Positions 8,205 through 18,202 of a stretch of 64,000 bases of DNA are shown here, piece by piece. This DNA is from Mesorhizobium sp. Root552. GTDB lineage: Bacteria > Pseudomonadota > Alphaproteobacteria > Rhizobiales > Rhizobiaceae. The stretch is taken from assembly GCF_001427285.1 (NCBI RefSeq), contig NZ_LMFV01000061.1, positions 156,043 to 220,042 on the forward strand, written 5' to 3'. Numbering within the stretch: the first letter of the stretch is position 1; the number at the start of each line of letters is the position of its first letter. The notes under the pieces are model-generated. The model saw only the letters and a list, made by a program, of their open reading frames with translations, was not told where the DNA came from and did not search any database. Position numbers and translations under genes: made by a program.

Positions 8205-8769
8205 ATTCGGCGGCGATGATTTCCTCGCCATCGACCACCAGCCTGAGGCCAAGGTCACCAGCGCGGCGGCGGGCAAGGAAGCGCGGCCGCCTCTGGTTGG
8301 AAACGCGACCCTTGCGGCGTTCCTGCGGCGGCAGCGTCTTCAGCGCCGCGCCAAGGGATTCCTCCAGCGTGCGCGCCTCGCCATCGGCCTCGATCAGAAG
8401 CATGGGCAGCCTGTAGGCGTCGGCCCATGCGCGCCAGTCGGCAGCGACGTCATCGAGATCGTCAGCCACCAGAAGCGGCACCGAAAGCATCGGGTCGTTG
8501 TGCAACAATTCCAGCGTCACGGTGACGTTGCCGTCCTCGTCTTCCATGGCGCGCGCGGCCACACCCCGGAAGGCATTGGCCGGCAGCGCGATAATGGCGG
8601 GAAGGCCACTCATCTCGAGCGTGCGGCGGATGACAGCGCCACGATGATCGATCGTGGAGGTCACGTCACCGTGGTCGTCGCGGGTCGCGTAGCTCACCAC
8701 TTGCGGCAAGCGGAACGGGTCGAGGCGCATGTTGCGTCCCGCCCAGACTGGCTTCAGTCCAGATTTCAT
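8203..8769 (-). CDS. Conserved hypothetical protein, DUF6101-like
   Basis: Soluble 188-residue protein without signal peptide or membrane segments. It has a basic N-terminus (GRNMRLDPFRLP), an acidic central part and a C-terminal RRPRFLARRRAGDLG stretch followed by an acidic tail. The RRPRF(L)xRRRxG signature reminds me of the DUF6101 family of Hyphomicrobiales, whose function is unknown. It is flanked by the repeat element on its 3' side and about 180 bases of noncoding sequence on its 5' side. Confidence 0.65.
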   Translation of the reverse strand: MKSGLKPVWAGRNMRLDPFRLPQVVSYATRDDHGDVTSTIDHRGAVIRRTLEMSGLPAIIALPANAFRGVAARAMEDEDGNVTVTLELLHNDPMLSVPLLVADDLDDVAADWRAWADAYRLPMLLIEADGEARTLEESLGAALKTLPPQERRKGRVSNQRRPRFLARRRAGDLGLRLVVDGEEIIAAE

Positions 8770-8950
8770 CAGTGCCTTCCTGTCTCTCCTGAGAGCCGGT
8801 TTTCCGGTTCTCCCCGGGCCGTTTTCCAGCCTCGTTATGGATCAGACGGTAGCGTGCCCACCTTACCGGCGGGCTTAAAAAAGTCGGTTAAATTTTGCTG
8901 ATCTGCCAAATGGTTAGCGGAATCCGACCGGCCCCGAGAATTGGAAAGGA

Positions 8951-10381
8951 TCAGATAACCTTACCGGGATTCATGATGCCTGCCGGATCGAAGGCGCGCT
9001 TCACCCGCCGCATCAGGTCGATCGCCATCGGCGGGGCTGTCGCGATCAGTTCGTCGCGCTTCAACTGGCCGATGCCGTGCTCAGCCGAGATCGACCCGTC
9101 GAGCGCCCGCACCACGTCATGCACAGCCTTGTTCATGGCGTGATAGAGGTCGAGGAAGGCATGGTCGTCGCCGCCCTCCGGGCGCGAGATATTATAATGC
9201 AGGTTGCCGTCGCCCATATGGCCGAAGCAGACGACACGCGCGCCGGGACTCACCGAGGCCACGGCCTTTTCCGCCCGCTCGATGAAAGCCGGTATGGAGG
9301 AAATCGGCACGGAAATGTCGTGCTTGATCGATGCGCCCTCCGGCTTCTGCGCTTCCGGCAACAGTTCGCGGAAATTCCAGAACGCAGAACTTTGCGCAAG
9401 GCTTGAGGCGATCACCGCATCGCCGATGATTTCCGCATCGAATGCTGCCGACAATATGTCTTCGATGAGCGCGCGCGCGTCCTCTGCCGAGCGGCCCGAG
9501 GAAATCTCCGTCAACACATACCAGGGCCAGTCGCCTTCCAGCGGGCGCACCACGCCGCTCGCATGCGCAAGCGTGAAATCGTAAGGCCGCTTGCCGATCA
9601 GCTCGAACGCCGTCAGCGCGCTGCCCGCCCGTGCGCCAGCCGCTCCAAACAGGGCAAGGGCGGCCTCAGCCGACGGCAGGCCGACAAAGGCCACCTCGCG
9701 GCCCTTCGGCTTCGGGAACAGCTTCAGCACCGCAGCCGTGATCACGCCCAGCGTGCCCTCTGCCCCGACGAACAGGTTCTTCAAATCGTAGCCGGTATTG
9801 TCCTTCTTCAGCTTGCGCAAATCGTCGAACACCTCGCCCGTCGGCAGAACGACTTCCACGCCAAGGCACAGTTCGCGCGCATTGCCATAGGCCAGCACAT
9901 TGGTGCCGCCGGCATTGGAGGAAAGGTTGCCGCCGATCTGGCACGAGCCTTGTGCGCCCAGCGAAAGCGGGAATAGCCGGTCAACGCCGTCCGCCGCCTG
10001 CTGAAGTGTCTGCAAAATGACGCCCGCCTCCGCCGTCACCGTATTGGACTGGACGTCGATCTCTCGGATGCGGTTCAGCCTCGACAGCGACAGCACCACT
10101 TGCCTGCCGCTCGCATCCGGCACCTGCGCGCCAACCAGCCCGGTATTGCCGCTTTGCGGCACCACCGGCGTGCGCGTCTCGGTGGCAAGCCGCAGGATGC
10201 GGCTCACTTCCTCCACGCTGCCCGGCCTCAGCACGAGCTGGCTGCGGCCATGCCACAGGCCGCGCGGCTCTATCAGATAGGGCGCGATGTCGTCCGGCGC
10301 GTGCAATGCATACCTGTCGCCGACAATGTCGGCAAAGCGCTGGACAAGGGCGGGATCGAGGTGAGAAACGGCATCGTTCAT
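8951..10381 (-). CDS. FAD-binding oxidoreductase (D-2-hydroxyacid dehydrogenase type)
   Basis: Flavoprotein of the VAO/PCMH superfamily that oxidises a D-2-hydroxyacid such as D-2-hydroxyglutarate or D-lactate. The FAD domain shows VVPQSGNTGLVGAQVP near residues 93-108 and QIGGNLSSNAGGTNVLAYGN near 147-166. The C-terminal FAD-oxidase domain carries the metal-binding CFGHMGDGNLHYN and the closing SAEHGIGQLKRD. At 476 residues it has the length of D-2-hydroxyglutarate dehydrogenases rather than GlcD. It follows tsaC by 9 bases and is probably cotranscribed with it. Substrate is inferred only. Confidence 0.88.
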   Translation of the reverse strand: MNDAVSHLDPALVQRFADIVGDRYALHAPDDIAPYLIEPRGLWHGRSQLVLRPGSVEEVSRILRLATETRTPVVPQSGNTGLVGAQVPDASGRQVVLSLSRLNRIREIDVQSNTVTAEAGVILQTLQQAADGVDRLFPLSLGAQGSCQIGGNLSSNAGGTNVLAYGNARELCLGVEVVLPTGEVFDDLRKLKKDNTGYDLKNLFVGAEGTLGVITAAVLKLFPKPKGREVAFVGLPSAEAALALFGAAGARAGSALTAFELIGKRPYDFTLAHASGVVRPLEGDWPWYVLTEISSGRSAEDARALIEDILSAAFDAEIIGDAVIASSLAQSSAFWNFRELLPEAQKPEGASIKHDISVPISSIPAFIERAEKAVASVSPGARVVCFGHMGDGNLHYNISRPEGGDDHAFLDLYHAMNKAVHDVVRALDGSISAEHGIGQLKRDELIATAPPMAIDLMRRVKRAFDPAGIMNPGKVI

Positions 10382-10390
10382 TCTGAAAGC

Positions 10391-11362
10391 CTATGCTCCA
10401 GCCTCGGCCATGTCACGCGGGGCAGCGGCCCGCGCCAACCGGTCGTTGATCGCTTCGCCCAGACCCTGCATCGGAACCGGCTCTACGGCGATGACGCCCG
10501 CGCCGCTGCCGTCGAGTTCGCGCATGAAGGAAAACAGGTTCGTCGCCGCTTCACGCAAATCGCCGGTCGGCGAGAGATTGAGCGTCATTGCCGCGCGCTC
10601 GGCACCCTTGGCGCGCGTTGGCCCGAAGGCGAGCAGCGCCTCGCCTTGGCCTACGCTCATGGCATTCAGCCGCATCGCCGCATTCGGCGCATAGTGCGAA
10701 GCCATCATGCCAGGTGCCTGGATGCCCTTTGCGCCGCGTTCCAGCTTCATGCCAGTGGCGGCCTCGATCTCTTCGGCGGCGATGCCACCCGGCCGCAACA
10801 ATTTCAGCTTTCCGTCCTCGCCCCTGACGATCGTCGATTCCACACCGACCGGCGTTGCGCCGCCATCGACCACCAGCTTGATGCGCCTGCCGAGATCGGC
10901 CGCCACCGCTTCCGCCGAGGTCGAGCTGATGTGGCCCGAACTGTTGGCGCTGGGCGCCGAGAGCGGCCTGCCGAGTGCCGCGATCAGCCTGTTGCCGAAG
11001 CCGCGCGGCATGCGCAGCGCGATCGTGTCCAGACCGGCAGTCGCCAGCGGATGGATGCCCGCATCCGGCTGGAGCGGCACCACAAGCGTCAGCGGTCCGG
11101 GCCAGAACAGTTCGGCCAGCTTGCGCGACAAGGGATCGAACACGCCGATGCGTTCGGCCATTTCCAGGTCGCAGACATGCGCGATCAGCGGGTTGAAGCG
11201 CGGACGGCCCTTGGCTTCATAAATGCGCGCGACCGCCTCGCCATTGGTGGCGTCACCGGCAAGGCCATAGACCGTCTCGGTCGGTATGGCGACGACCTCG
11301 CCCGCCTGAAGCAGCGCCAGCGCACGGTCCAGTGCCTTGTCGGCGGGAAGTATCTCAGCCAC
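10391..11362 (-). CDS. tsaC: L-threonylcarbamoyladenylate synthase (Sua5 type)
   Basis: Makes threonylcarbamoyl-AMP from threonine, bicarbonate and ATP for the t6A37 modification of tRNAs. The YrdC domain occupies about residues 1-200, with the KxR/SxN residues of the active site seen in IPTETVYGLAGDA, YEAKGRPRFNPLIAHV and SAPSANSSGHIS. The remaining part, including APGMMASHYAPNA, is the Sua5 C-terminal domain, so this is the long (323-residue) form rather than short TsaC. The gene immediately precedes the FAD oxidoreductase. Confidence 0.93.
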   Translation of the reverse strand: MAEILPADKALDRALALLQAGEVVAIPTETVYGLAGDATNGEAVARIYEAKGRPRFNPLIAHVCDLEMAERIGVFDPLSRKLAELFWPGPLTLVVPLQPDAGIHPLATAGLDTIALRMPRGFGNRLIAALGRPLSAPSANSSGHISSTSAEAVAADLGRRIKLVVDGGATPVGVESTIVRGEDGKLKLLRPGGIAAEEIEAATGMKLERGAKGIQAPGMMASHYAPNAAMRLNAMSVGQGEALLAFGPTRAKGAERAAMTLNLSPTGDLREAATNLFSFMRELDGSGAGVIAVEPVPMQGLGEAINDRLARAAAPRDMAEAGA

Positions 11363-11515
11363 GAGCCAAACCTTTCTGGCGCCTGCCTACAGCGGTGGGC
11401 AGGATGCGGCAAGCGTCGTCGGCAAAAGCCAATTCATTAAAATGCGAACTGTGCTCACAAGCGGATATCAACGCTCCTTCGCTATGTTGGCGGTGAAAGC
11501 TGGGGGAACAAGCTC

Positions 11516-12058
11516 TTGTCCTTGCGTATCATCACAATTGGAATGATTTCGCTTGCAGCCATGACGGGCAGCGCGGCAGCCTCGTCTTTCGTCACGTTCG
11601 GCGAGCCTGCACCGGCCTCGACCCCGTCCATCGTGGTCATGGGCGCGCCCGACCCGATCGTGGTTGCCGCAACGGAATCCGCCAAGCCAGAGACCCCCAC
11701 CGACCCGTCTCAGAAGGCGCTCAGCCAGATGACGCCGGGCAGTTGGCAGCAACTGCCTGCCACGGCCGCCGTCGAGCCGGAAGTCGTCAGCCCTTCCATC
11801 GTCGCCTATGGCATGCCGTGGCCGCCTGTCACCTATGAGAAGGTCGCGGCCATTCCGAAGAAAACTTCATCCAAGGCCCACTTCGCGCCGATGGTCATCC
11901 GCGGCGGCATCGTCGGCGACGTCTTTGCGCCGGCAACGGCCAGCGCTCAGCCTCAGCAGGCTTCTGCTGAAAGCGGCGCCACTGCGCCTACCGAAGCGCC
12001 AGCGACTTCGGCGCAACCAATGGCGGCGAACCGCAACCCTACGCCACAAGCGCGCTAG
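11516..12058 (+). CDS. Small exported protein of unknown function
   Basis: The 180-residue product starts with a signal peptide (IITIGMISLAAMTGSAAAS) and continues as a low-complexity Pro/Ala/Ser/Thr-rich protein. The segment SIVVMGAPDPIVV recurs loosely as SIVAYGMPWPPVT, an internal repeat about 70 residues apart, and the tail is disordered. I chose the TTG at 11516 because a strong GGGGGAA lies 7 bases ahead; an ATG at 11543 is the alternative. No family recognised. It is upstream of another small exported protein on the same strand. Confidence 0.7.
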   Translation: MSLRIITIGMISLAAMTGSAAASSFVTFGEPAPASTPSIVVMGAPDPIVVAATESAKPETPTDPSQKALSQMTPGSWQQLPATAAVEPEVVSPSIVAYGMPWPPVTYEKVAAIPKKTSSKAHFAPMVIRGGIVGDVFAPATASAQPQQASAESGATAPTEAPATSAQPMAANRNPTPQAR

Positions 12059-12148
12059 CTCCACCCACGTCCTTTTGCATGAGTTGCAATCGGCTGCTCC
12101 GCAAGGCAGCCTGCCTCACAGTTGCCAGAACGTGAGTGGGGGGAGTTC

Positions 12149-12532
12149 ATGCACTGGATGTTGAAGCCGCTTGCGGCCAACGTCGCGCTTGGTTTTCTGA
12201 CGCTGCCTGCAATGGCCGACATGCTTCTCGGCAGCTATGTCGCCCGCATCTCGCAGGACGACCATTTCGCCAGCGACGGCTACCCGCTCGACAGCGCGGC
12301 GCAGATGGTGAGGCAAGATCGCGCCAACTGGCATCGCTTCGGGCAGGTTGACCGCGAGGACGAAAACGACCGCTGGTTCAAGACCAACCAGCAACGTTCG
12401 AGGCTCCAGAGGATGCTCGAACAGCGCGGTGCAATGGACGCCGCCACACGCCGCGCCATCACCAATGGCCGGCCTCTCATCCAGGTCGATGTCTACAGCA
12501 GCAGCGTGCAGGTCATCATTCTGGAGCGCTGA
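12149..12532 (+). CDS. Small exported protein of unknown function
   Basis: The 127-residue product has an N-terminal hydrophobic segment (LAANVALGFLTLPAMA) that looks like a signal peptide, then a charged, mostly helical mature part rich in Arg, Asp and Gln and ending in a hydrophobic beta-like VDVYSSSVQVIIL. The start at 12149 is supported by the GTGGGGGGAG tract 5-10 bases upstream; an upstream in-frame start at 12122 would disturb the signal peptide. No cysteines in the mature part and no family recognised. It ends 22 bases from the end of convergent glyS. Confidence 0.7.
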   Translation: MHWMLKPLAANVALGFLTLPAMADMLLGSYVARISQDDHFASDGYPLDSAAQMVRQDRANWHRFGQVDREDENDRWFKTNQQRSRLQRMLEQRGAMDAATRRAITNGRPLIQVDVYSSSVQVIILER

Positions 12533-12554
12533 TCTCCCACCGCTCCCGGCCCGG

Positions 12555-14897
12555 CTACCCGGCAATCTTCGAGAAATCCGCCACCTGATCGGTCGCGGCG
12601 CGGATGCGCGTCAGCAACGCAAGGCGATTGGCCCGCACCGCCAGGTCGTCGTCGTTGACCAGCACCTGTTCAAAAAATGAATCAACCGGTTCACGCAAAA
12701 CGCTAAGCGCCAGCATAGCGCCGGAAAAGTCTTCCTTTTGAATCGCTTCGCCAGCTTTCTTCTCGGCCTGATTCACCGCGTCGAACAGCTTTTTCTCCGC
12801 ATCTTCCTTGAACAGCGAAGGCTCGACGGCAGCCGCAACGGCGGTGCCCTTCTTCTCCTCGGCAGCGAGTATGTTGGCCGCGCGCTTGGTGCCGGCGAGC
12901 AGGTTCTTGCCGTCATCGGTTTCAAGGAATTCGCCCAGCGCCTCGACGCGACGGACGATCATGAGAAGATCATCGGACTCAGGTGTGATCACCGCATCGA
13001 TCAGATCGTGCCTTGCGCCTTGATCGCGCAGATAGACCTTTAGACGGTCGTGGAGGAATGAGAGGAGGTCGTAGTTGATCCTTGCTACCATCTCACGCGC
13101 TGCACTTATTGCAGCAGACAGGCTAGGCGAGCCCAGTAGCTGTTGAAAGACCTCGTTAGATAGAGATTCATCAACAAGCCCGACCGAAGTCAACTTTCTT
13201 GCAGCATCTATGTAAGGCCAAGAGTCCTCTTTCTGAAATTTCTGAAAGTAACTCACGGCTGAGAGGCTAGTGATTTTGACAAGTTGCAGTCTAAGCTCTC
13301 TCTCCAGAACGATGCGGATCACCCCCAGTGCCGCTCTGCGCAATGCAAACGGGTCCTTGCTGCCTGTTGGCTTCTCATCAATCGCCCAGAAGCCGACCAG
13401 CGTATCAAGCTTGTCGGCCAGCGCCACGGCGACCGAAACCGGATCGGTCGGCACACGATCCGACGGACCTTGCGGCTTATAATGATCTTCGATTGCCGCC
13501 GCGACCGAGGCATCCTCTCCCTGCAGCAGCGCGTATTTGCGGCCCATCGCGCCTTGCAATTCAGGGAACTCTCCGACGATCTCGGTGGTCAGATCAGCCT
13601 TCGCCAACACCGCCGCGCGGCGGGCCAGAGCAGGCTCGAACCTGGTCAACATCGCCAGTCTTTCAGCTAACCTGCGAATGCGCGCCACCCGTTCGCCTTG
13701 TGTGCCCAGTTTGGCGTGGAAGGTCACGCCGAGATGATCGAGGCGCGCCATGCGCTGGTCGAGCGGCTTTGCCAGATCCAGCTCGAACTTTTCCGCCGAG
13801 CCCTTCAACTGGTCGATGTCAGGCACATTTGCCTGGTCGGTCTTCCAGAAATGCACCGCATCGGAAAGCCGTGCCCGCACCACCTTGCCGTTGCCGTGGG
13901 CAATTTCCTTGCCGCCGTCCTTCGCCTCGATGTTGGCGACGAGCAGGAAGCGGTTGGCAAGCGCCTCGCCTTCGCCCTGCGGGCGCGAGACAAAGCACTT
14001 CTGGTTGGCGCGGATGGTCAGCCGGATCACTTCCGGCGGGATGGCGAGGAAGTCCTGTTCGAACTCGCCAAGCAGCACCACCGGCCACTCCACCAGCCCG
14101 GACACCTCTTCCAGCAGGCCCTCGTCCTCGACCAGTTCCAGCCCATTGGCAAAGGCAAGGTTCTTCGCATCCGACAGGATGATTTCCTTGCGCCGGTCAG
14201 CGTCGAGCACGACCTTTGCCGCTTCCAGCTTGGTCACATAGTCATCGAAGCGCTTGGCGGTGATGGCGTCAGGCGCGTGAAAACGATGGCCATAGGTCAC
14301 GTTGCCGGAACGGATGCCGTCGACCTCGAAGTCGACCACCACCGGCTCTTCCGTTTCCGGGCCGAAGGTGCACAGGATCGATTGCAAAGGCCGCACCCAG
14401 CGCAGCGCATCGCCGCCGCGCCCTTCGACGCCGCGATAGCTCATCCCCTTCGGGCCGGACGCCGCGCCCCAGCGCATCGATTTCGGCCACGGGAATGCCT
14501 TGATGATGCCCGGCATCAAATCGGCGATGATCTCTTCCGCCGCCCTGCCCGGCTTCGAGATATGGGCAACGTAGAAATCGCCCTTCTTCGGATCGGTATG
14601 GACGTGCGCCTCGCTGATCGAGCTCAGTCCCGCCGACCGCAGAAAACCCGTGATCGCCTGTTCGGGCGCCTTCGTGCTCGGCCCCTTGCGTTCCTCGTGA
14701 ATGTCCTTGGAGCGCGCCGTCAGCCCGCGAATGTCCAGCGTCAGCCGGCGCGGCGTCCAGTATTCGCGCGCCGCCTCATAGGTCAGGCCGGCTTCCACCA
14801 GCCCGTCCGTCACCAGTTTCTTCAGGTCGCCCGCCGCCTTGCGCTGCATGCGGGCCGGAATTTCTTCGGAACGAAGTTCAAGCAGAAGGTCGGGCAT
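12555..14897 (-). CDS. glyS: Glycyl-tRNA synthetase beta subunit (with atypical internal patch)
   Basis: Subunit of the two-subunit bacterial glycyl-tRNA synthetase; it binds tRNA-Gly and pairs with GlyQ. The N-terminal MPDLLLELRSEEIPARM, central NQKCF and DLVGFWAIDEKP-like region (DTLVGFWAIDEKPTG) and the DRLKVYLRDQGARHDLIDAV anticodon-binding segment are family signatures. At 780 residues it is longer than the usual 690-710. Residues about 525-612 (13070-13315) have lower GC and use codons rare elsewhere (AGA, CTA, ATA, AGT, TCT) and seem to account for the extra length. A duplicated copy of its first 15 codons lies directly upstream (14897-15016). The gene should still work, as the frame is intact. 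Confidence 0.93.
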   Translation of the reverse strand: MPDLLLELRSEEIPARMQRKAAGDLKKLVTDGLVEAGLTYEAAREYWTPRRLTLDIRGLTARSKDIHEERKGPSTKAPEQAITGFLRSAGLSSISEAHVHTDPKKGDFYVAHISKPGRAAEEIIADLMPGIIKAFPWPKSMRWGAASGPKGMSYRGVEGRGGDALRWVRPLQSILCTFGPETEEPVVVDFEVDGIRSGNVTYGHRFHAPDAITAKRFDDYVTKLEAAKVVLDADRRKEIILSDAKNLAFANGLELVEDEGLLEEVSGLVEWPVVLLGEFEQDFLAIPPEVIRLTIRANQKCFVSRPQGEGEALANRFLLVANIEAKDGGKEIAHGNGKVVRARLSDAVHFWKTDQANVPDIDQLKGSAEKFELDLAKPLDQRMARLDHLGVTFHAKLGTQGERVARIRRLAERLAMLTRFEPALARRAAVLAKADLTTEIVGEFPELQGAMGRKYALLQGEDASVAAAIEDHYKPQGPSDRVPTDPVSVAVALADKLDTLVGFWAIDEKPTGSKDPFALRRAALGVIRIVLERELRLQLVKITSLSAVSYFQKFQKEDSWPYIDAARKLTSVGLVDESLSNEVFQQLLGSPSLSAAISAAREMVARINYDLLSFLHDRLKVYLRDQGARHDLIDAVITPESDDLLMIVRRVEALGEFLETDDGKNLLAGTKRAANILAAEEKKGTAVAAAVEPSLFKEDAEKKLFDAVNQAEKKAGEAIQKEDFSGAMLALSVLREPVDSFFEQVLVNDDDLAVRANRLALLTRIRAATDQVADFSKIAG

Positions 14898-15016
14898 CAG
14901 AGTTTTTCCACCCGCATGCTATTTTCTTGTTTGCACGTCCTCGCGCCTGCGGCGCTGCGGTCGTGCGGCTGGGCGGGAATTTCCTCGGAGCGAAGTTCAA
15001 GCAGCAGATCAGGCAT
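14897..15016 (-). CDS. Leader ORF duplicating the start of GlyS
   Basis: This 39-codon frame starts at an ATG directly after the glyQ stop and ends in a TGA that overlaps the glyS ATG by one base, an arrangement that would couple translation from glyQ to glyS. Its first 15 residues (MPDLLLELRSEEIPA) are identical to those of GlyS but the DNA differs at six third positions, so it is not a recent duplication. The remaining 24 residues are unrelated to GlyS. It may be a remnant of recombination with a diverged glyS copy rather than a functional peptide. Confidence 0.45.
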   Translation of the reverse strand: MPDLLLELRSEEIPAQPHDRSAAGARTCKQENSMRVEKL

Positions 15017-15970
<954 letters not shown>

Positions 15971-16141
15971 GGGAATGGCCTCGGCGGCAATGGCAGGATG
16001 CGGCCTTCCCTAGTGCCCCTGCCCGGAAGCGTCAAGGCAGACTGCCGGAGCGCGCCATGCGACAATGGTCGCTTCGGCGCAATCCAACCTCGAACTTCGC
16101 CGTTCCGGCCGGTTCCCGCCGCCTGCGGGAAGTCCCGGCTC

Positions 16142-17917
16142 TTACCCCTTCGGCGCCGGCGCCGGCTTGGGCTTTGCCGGCGGCGTGTCCTGCGCGGTGT
16201 TGGCCTCGATCGGCGGCAGGCCCTTGGCGAGCTTTTCCTGCACCGAGGCAAGCACGTCCGGGTCGGGCTTCAGGTCGCGGGCGTAGCTCCACTGGAAGGT
16301 CGCTTCCAACCTGCGGCCAACCCGCCAATAGGCGTCGCCGAGGTGGTCGTTCAACACCGGGTCTTCCGGCTTCAGCGAAACGGCGCGCTCCAGTTCGCGC
16401 ACCGCGTCCTCGAAGCGGCCGAGCTTGTAATAGGCCCAGCCCAGCGAATCGACGATGTAGCCATCGCTTGGCCGCAGGTCGACGGCCTTCTGGATCATCT
16501 CCAGCGCTTCCTTGAGGTTCATGTTCTTGTCGACCCAGGAATAGCCCAGGTAGTTCATCACCTGCGGCTGCTCCGGATTGAGTTCCAGCGCCTTGCGGAA
16601 ATTCGGCTCGGCCTTCGGCCAATCCTTCAGCCGCTCATAGGCGATGCCGCGCTGGTAGAAGATGTTCCAGTTCTCCGGCTGCGGGTTGGCCAGGCGCTCC
16701 ACCGCCTTGTCGTAGAGGTCGGCGGCGGCGCGGAAATCCTCCTTGGAGGCATAGACCCCGCCCAGAGCGATATACCCGCGCATTTCGTCGGGGCGCGCCT
16801 CGACCAGCTTCCTCAGGTGCGCGATCGCCTCGTCGTTGCGGTTGAGGTCGGCAAGGTTGAGGCCAAGCTGGAGCTCGGCCACTTCCTTCAACGGCGAGGT
16901 TTCAGGAATGCGCTTGTAGAAACTGATCGCGCGCTCGCCGTCCCGCTGCTGCTCGGCCACCGCCGCAAGCTGCACCAGCGCGGTATCGCTGTTCGGCTTC
17001 AGCGCCAGCGCGTATTCAAGGTAAAGCCGCACGAACGGCTCGCCGCCGCCCCGGTTCAGCGCGGTCGCCAGGTTGATCAGTATTTCGGCAACGCCCTCGG
17101 CAGGGTCAGCCACCAGCGGCTCGATCTTGTCGCCCTTGCTGATCTGCTCGCGCAGGGCCGTGATCTCGATCTTGCCGGAAACGAACGTCTCGGCCTGGTC
17201 GAGCGCTTCGAGCGCCTTGTCCTTTTCGCCATTGCGGGCAAGGAAGCGGGCATAGGATTCGACGCAGCGCAGCCACGTCTCGGGCGCCGCACCCGCCGCC
17301 GCCGAATTCTTCACCGTCGCTTCATAGGCCTCGCGCGCCTTGTCTTTCAGCCCGGTGGCGTCGGCGATCAGGGCGCGATGATACGACTTGAACAGGTCGA
17401 ACCATTCCGGCCCCTGCAGCTTGTCGACATAGGCCATGGCGTCCGTGCCGTCGCCGGCGCCGGCACGCGCCCAGCCGGTCATCACGCCGGCAATGAGACG
17501 GTCGAGATCAGCCTGCAGCGAGAGCTTCAGCCAATACTCGGCCTTGGCGTAGTCCTTCTTGCGGAACGTATCGACCGCCAGCGCCAGGCGCGAGAAGCGC
17601 TCGACGTCCGGCACCTCCTTCAGCTTGTCGGCATAGGGCAGCGATTCGTCGAAACGGCCCTGCGCTATCAGCGACAGCATCAGGCTTTGCTGTAGCGTCG
17701 TATCGTCGGGCGCGAAGGCCAGCGCCTGCTTGTAATAGGTGATCGCGTTATCGAGGTCGTTGTCGCCTTCAGCTACGCGGGCAGCCAGGAAAGCGCCGGA
17801 AAACGAAGTGATTTCAATAGGCTTTTCCGCTTCCTGGGCGATAGCGGCCTGCCCCGGAAACACCAGGCCCGTCATCATAGCCAGGCCCGCGAGCCAGCGA
17901 ACGCGTCTTTGCCGCAT
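16142..17917 (-). CDS. Exported tetratricopeptide-repeat protein
   Basis: The product of 591 residues begins at the ATG at 17917, chosen because AAAGGA precedes it at good spacing and a signal peptide (LAGLAMMTGLVFPGQAAIAQ) follows at once; the open frame runs 33 codons further upstream without support. Most of the mature protein is TPR-like helical repeats, clearest in the C-terminal half (NWNIFYQRGIAYERLKDWPKA, VMNYLGYSWVDKNMNLKEA, IVDSLGWAYYKLGRFEDAV), followed by a Pro/Lys-rich tail. Such proteins scaffold complexes in the periplasm; partner and role are unknown. Confidence 0.82.
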   Translation of the reverse strand: MRQRRVRWLAGLAMMTGLVFPGQAAIAQEAEKPIEITSFSGAFLAARVAEGDNDLDNAITYYKQALAFAPDDTTLQQSLMLSLIAQGRFDESLPYADKLKEVPDVERFSRLALAVDTFRKKDYAKAEYWLKLSLQADLDRLIAGVMTGWARAGAGDGTDAMAYVDKLQGPEWFDLFKSYHRALIADATGLKDKAREAYEATVKNSAAAGAAPETWLRCVESYARFLARNGEKDKALEALDQAETFVSGKIEITALREQISKGDKIEPLVADPAEGVAEILINLATALNRGGGEPFVRLYLEYALALKPNSDTALVQLAAVAEQQRDGERAISFYKRIPETSPLKEVAELQLGLNLADLNRNDEAIAHLRKLVEARPDEMRGYIALGGVYASKEDFRAAADLYDKAVERLANPQPENWNIFYQRGIAYERLKDWPKAEPNFRKALELNPEQPQVMNYLGYSWVDKNMNLKEALEMIQKAVDLRPSDGYIVDSLGWAYYKLGRFEDAVRELERAVSLKPEDPVLNDHLGDAYWRVGRRLEATFQWSYARDLKPDPDVLASVQEKLAKGLPPIEANTAQDTPPAKPKPAPAPKG

Positions 17918-18202
17918 CGTATTCCTTTCAGCCGAAAGCGCCCCGGCAACCTGCCGGGACCCGCCGCAATCCCTCATGTCGCGGCAAAGCATGGCCTTTT
18001 TGCGATGCAGCTTCAATCCGCCAGCGCGTCACAATCAGGTCACTCGCAATTCCACCGCCATTTCGATCCGGTTTTCGAGCCCACGGCGCGATGCCGTTCC
18101 CGCCGGAAGACACAGTGATTTACTTGTACGGCTGCTAATATAGGCGCACAATCCGCTGGGCAACAAAAGGGGGGCATTCCGCAGTCAAATCGGGAGGAAC
18201 CC

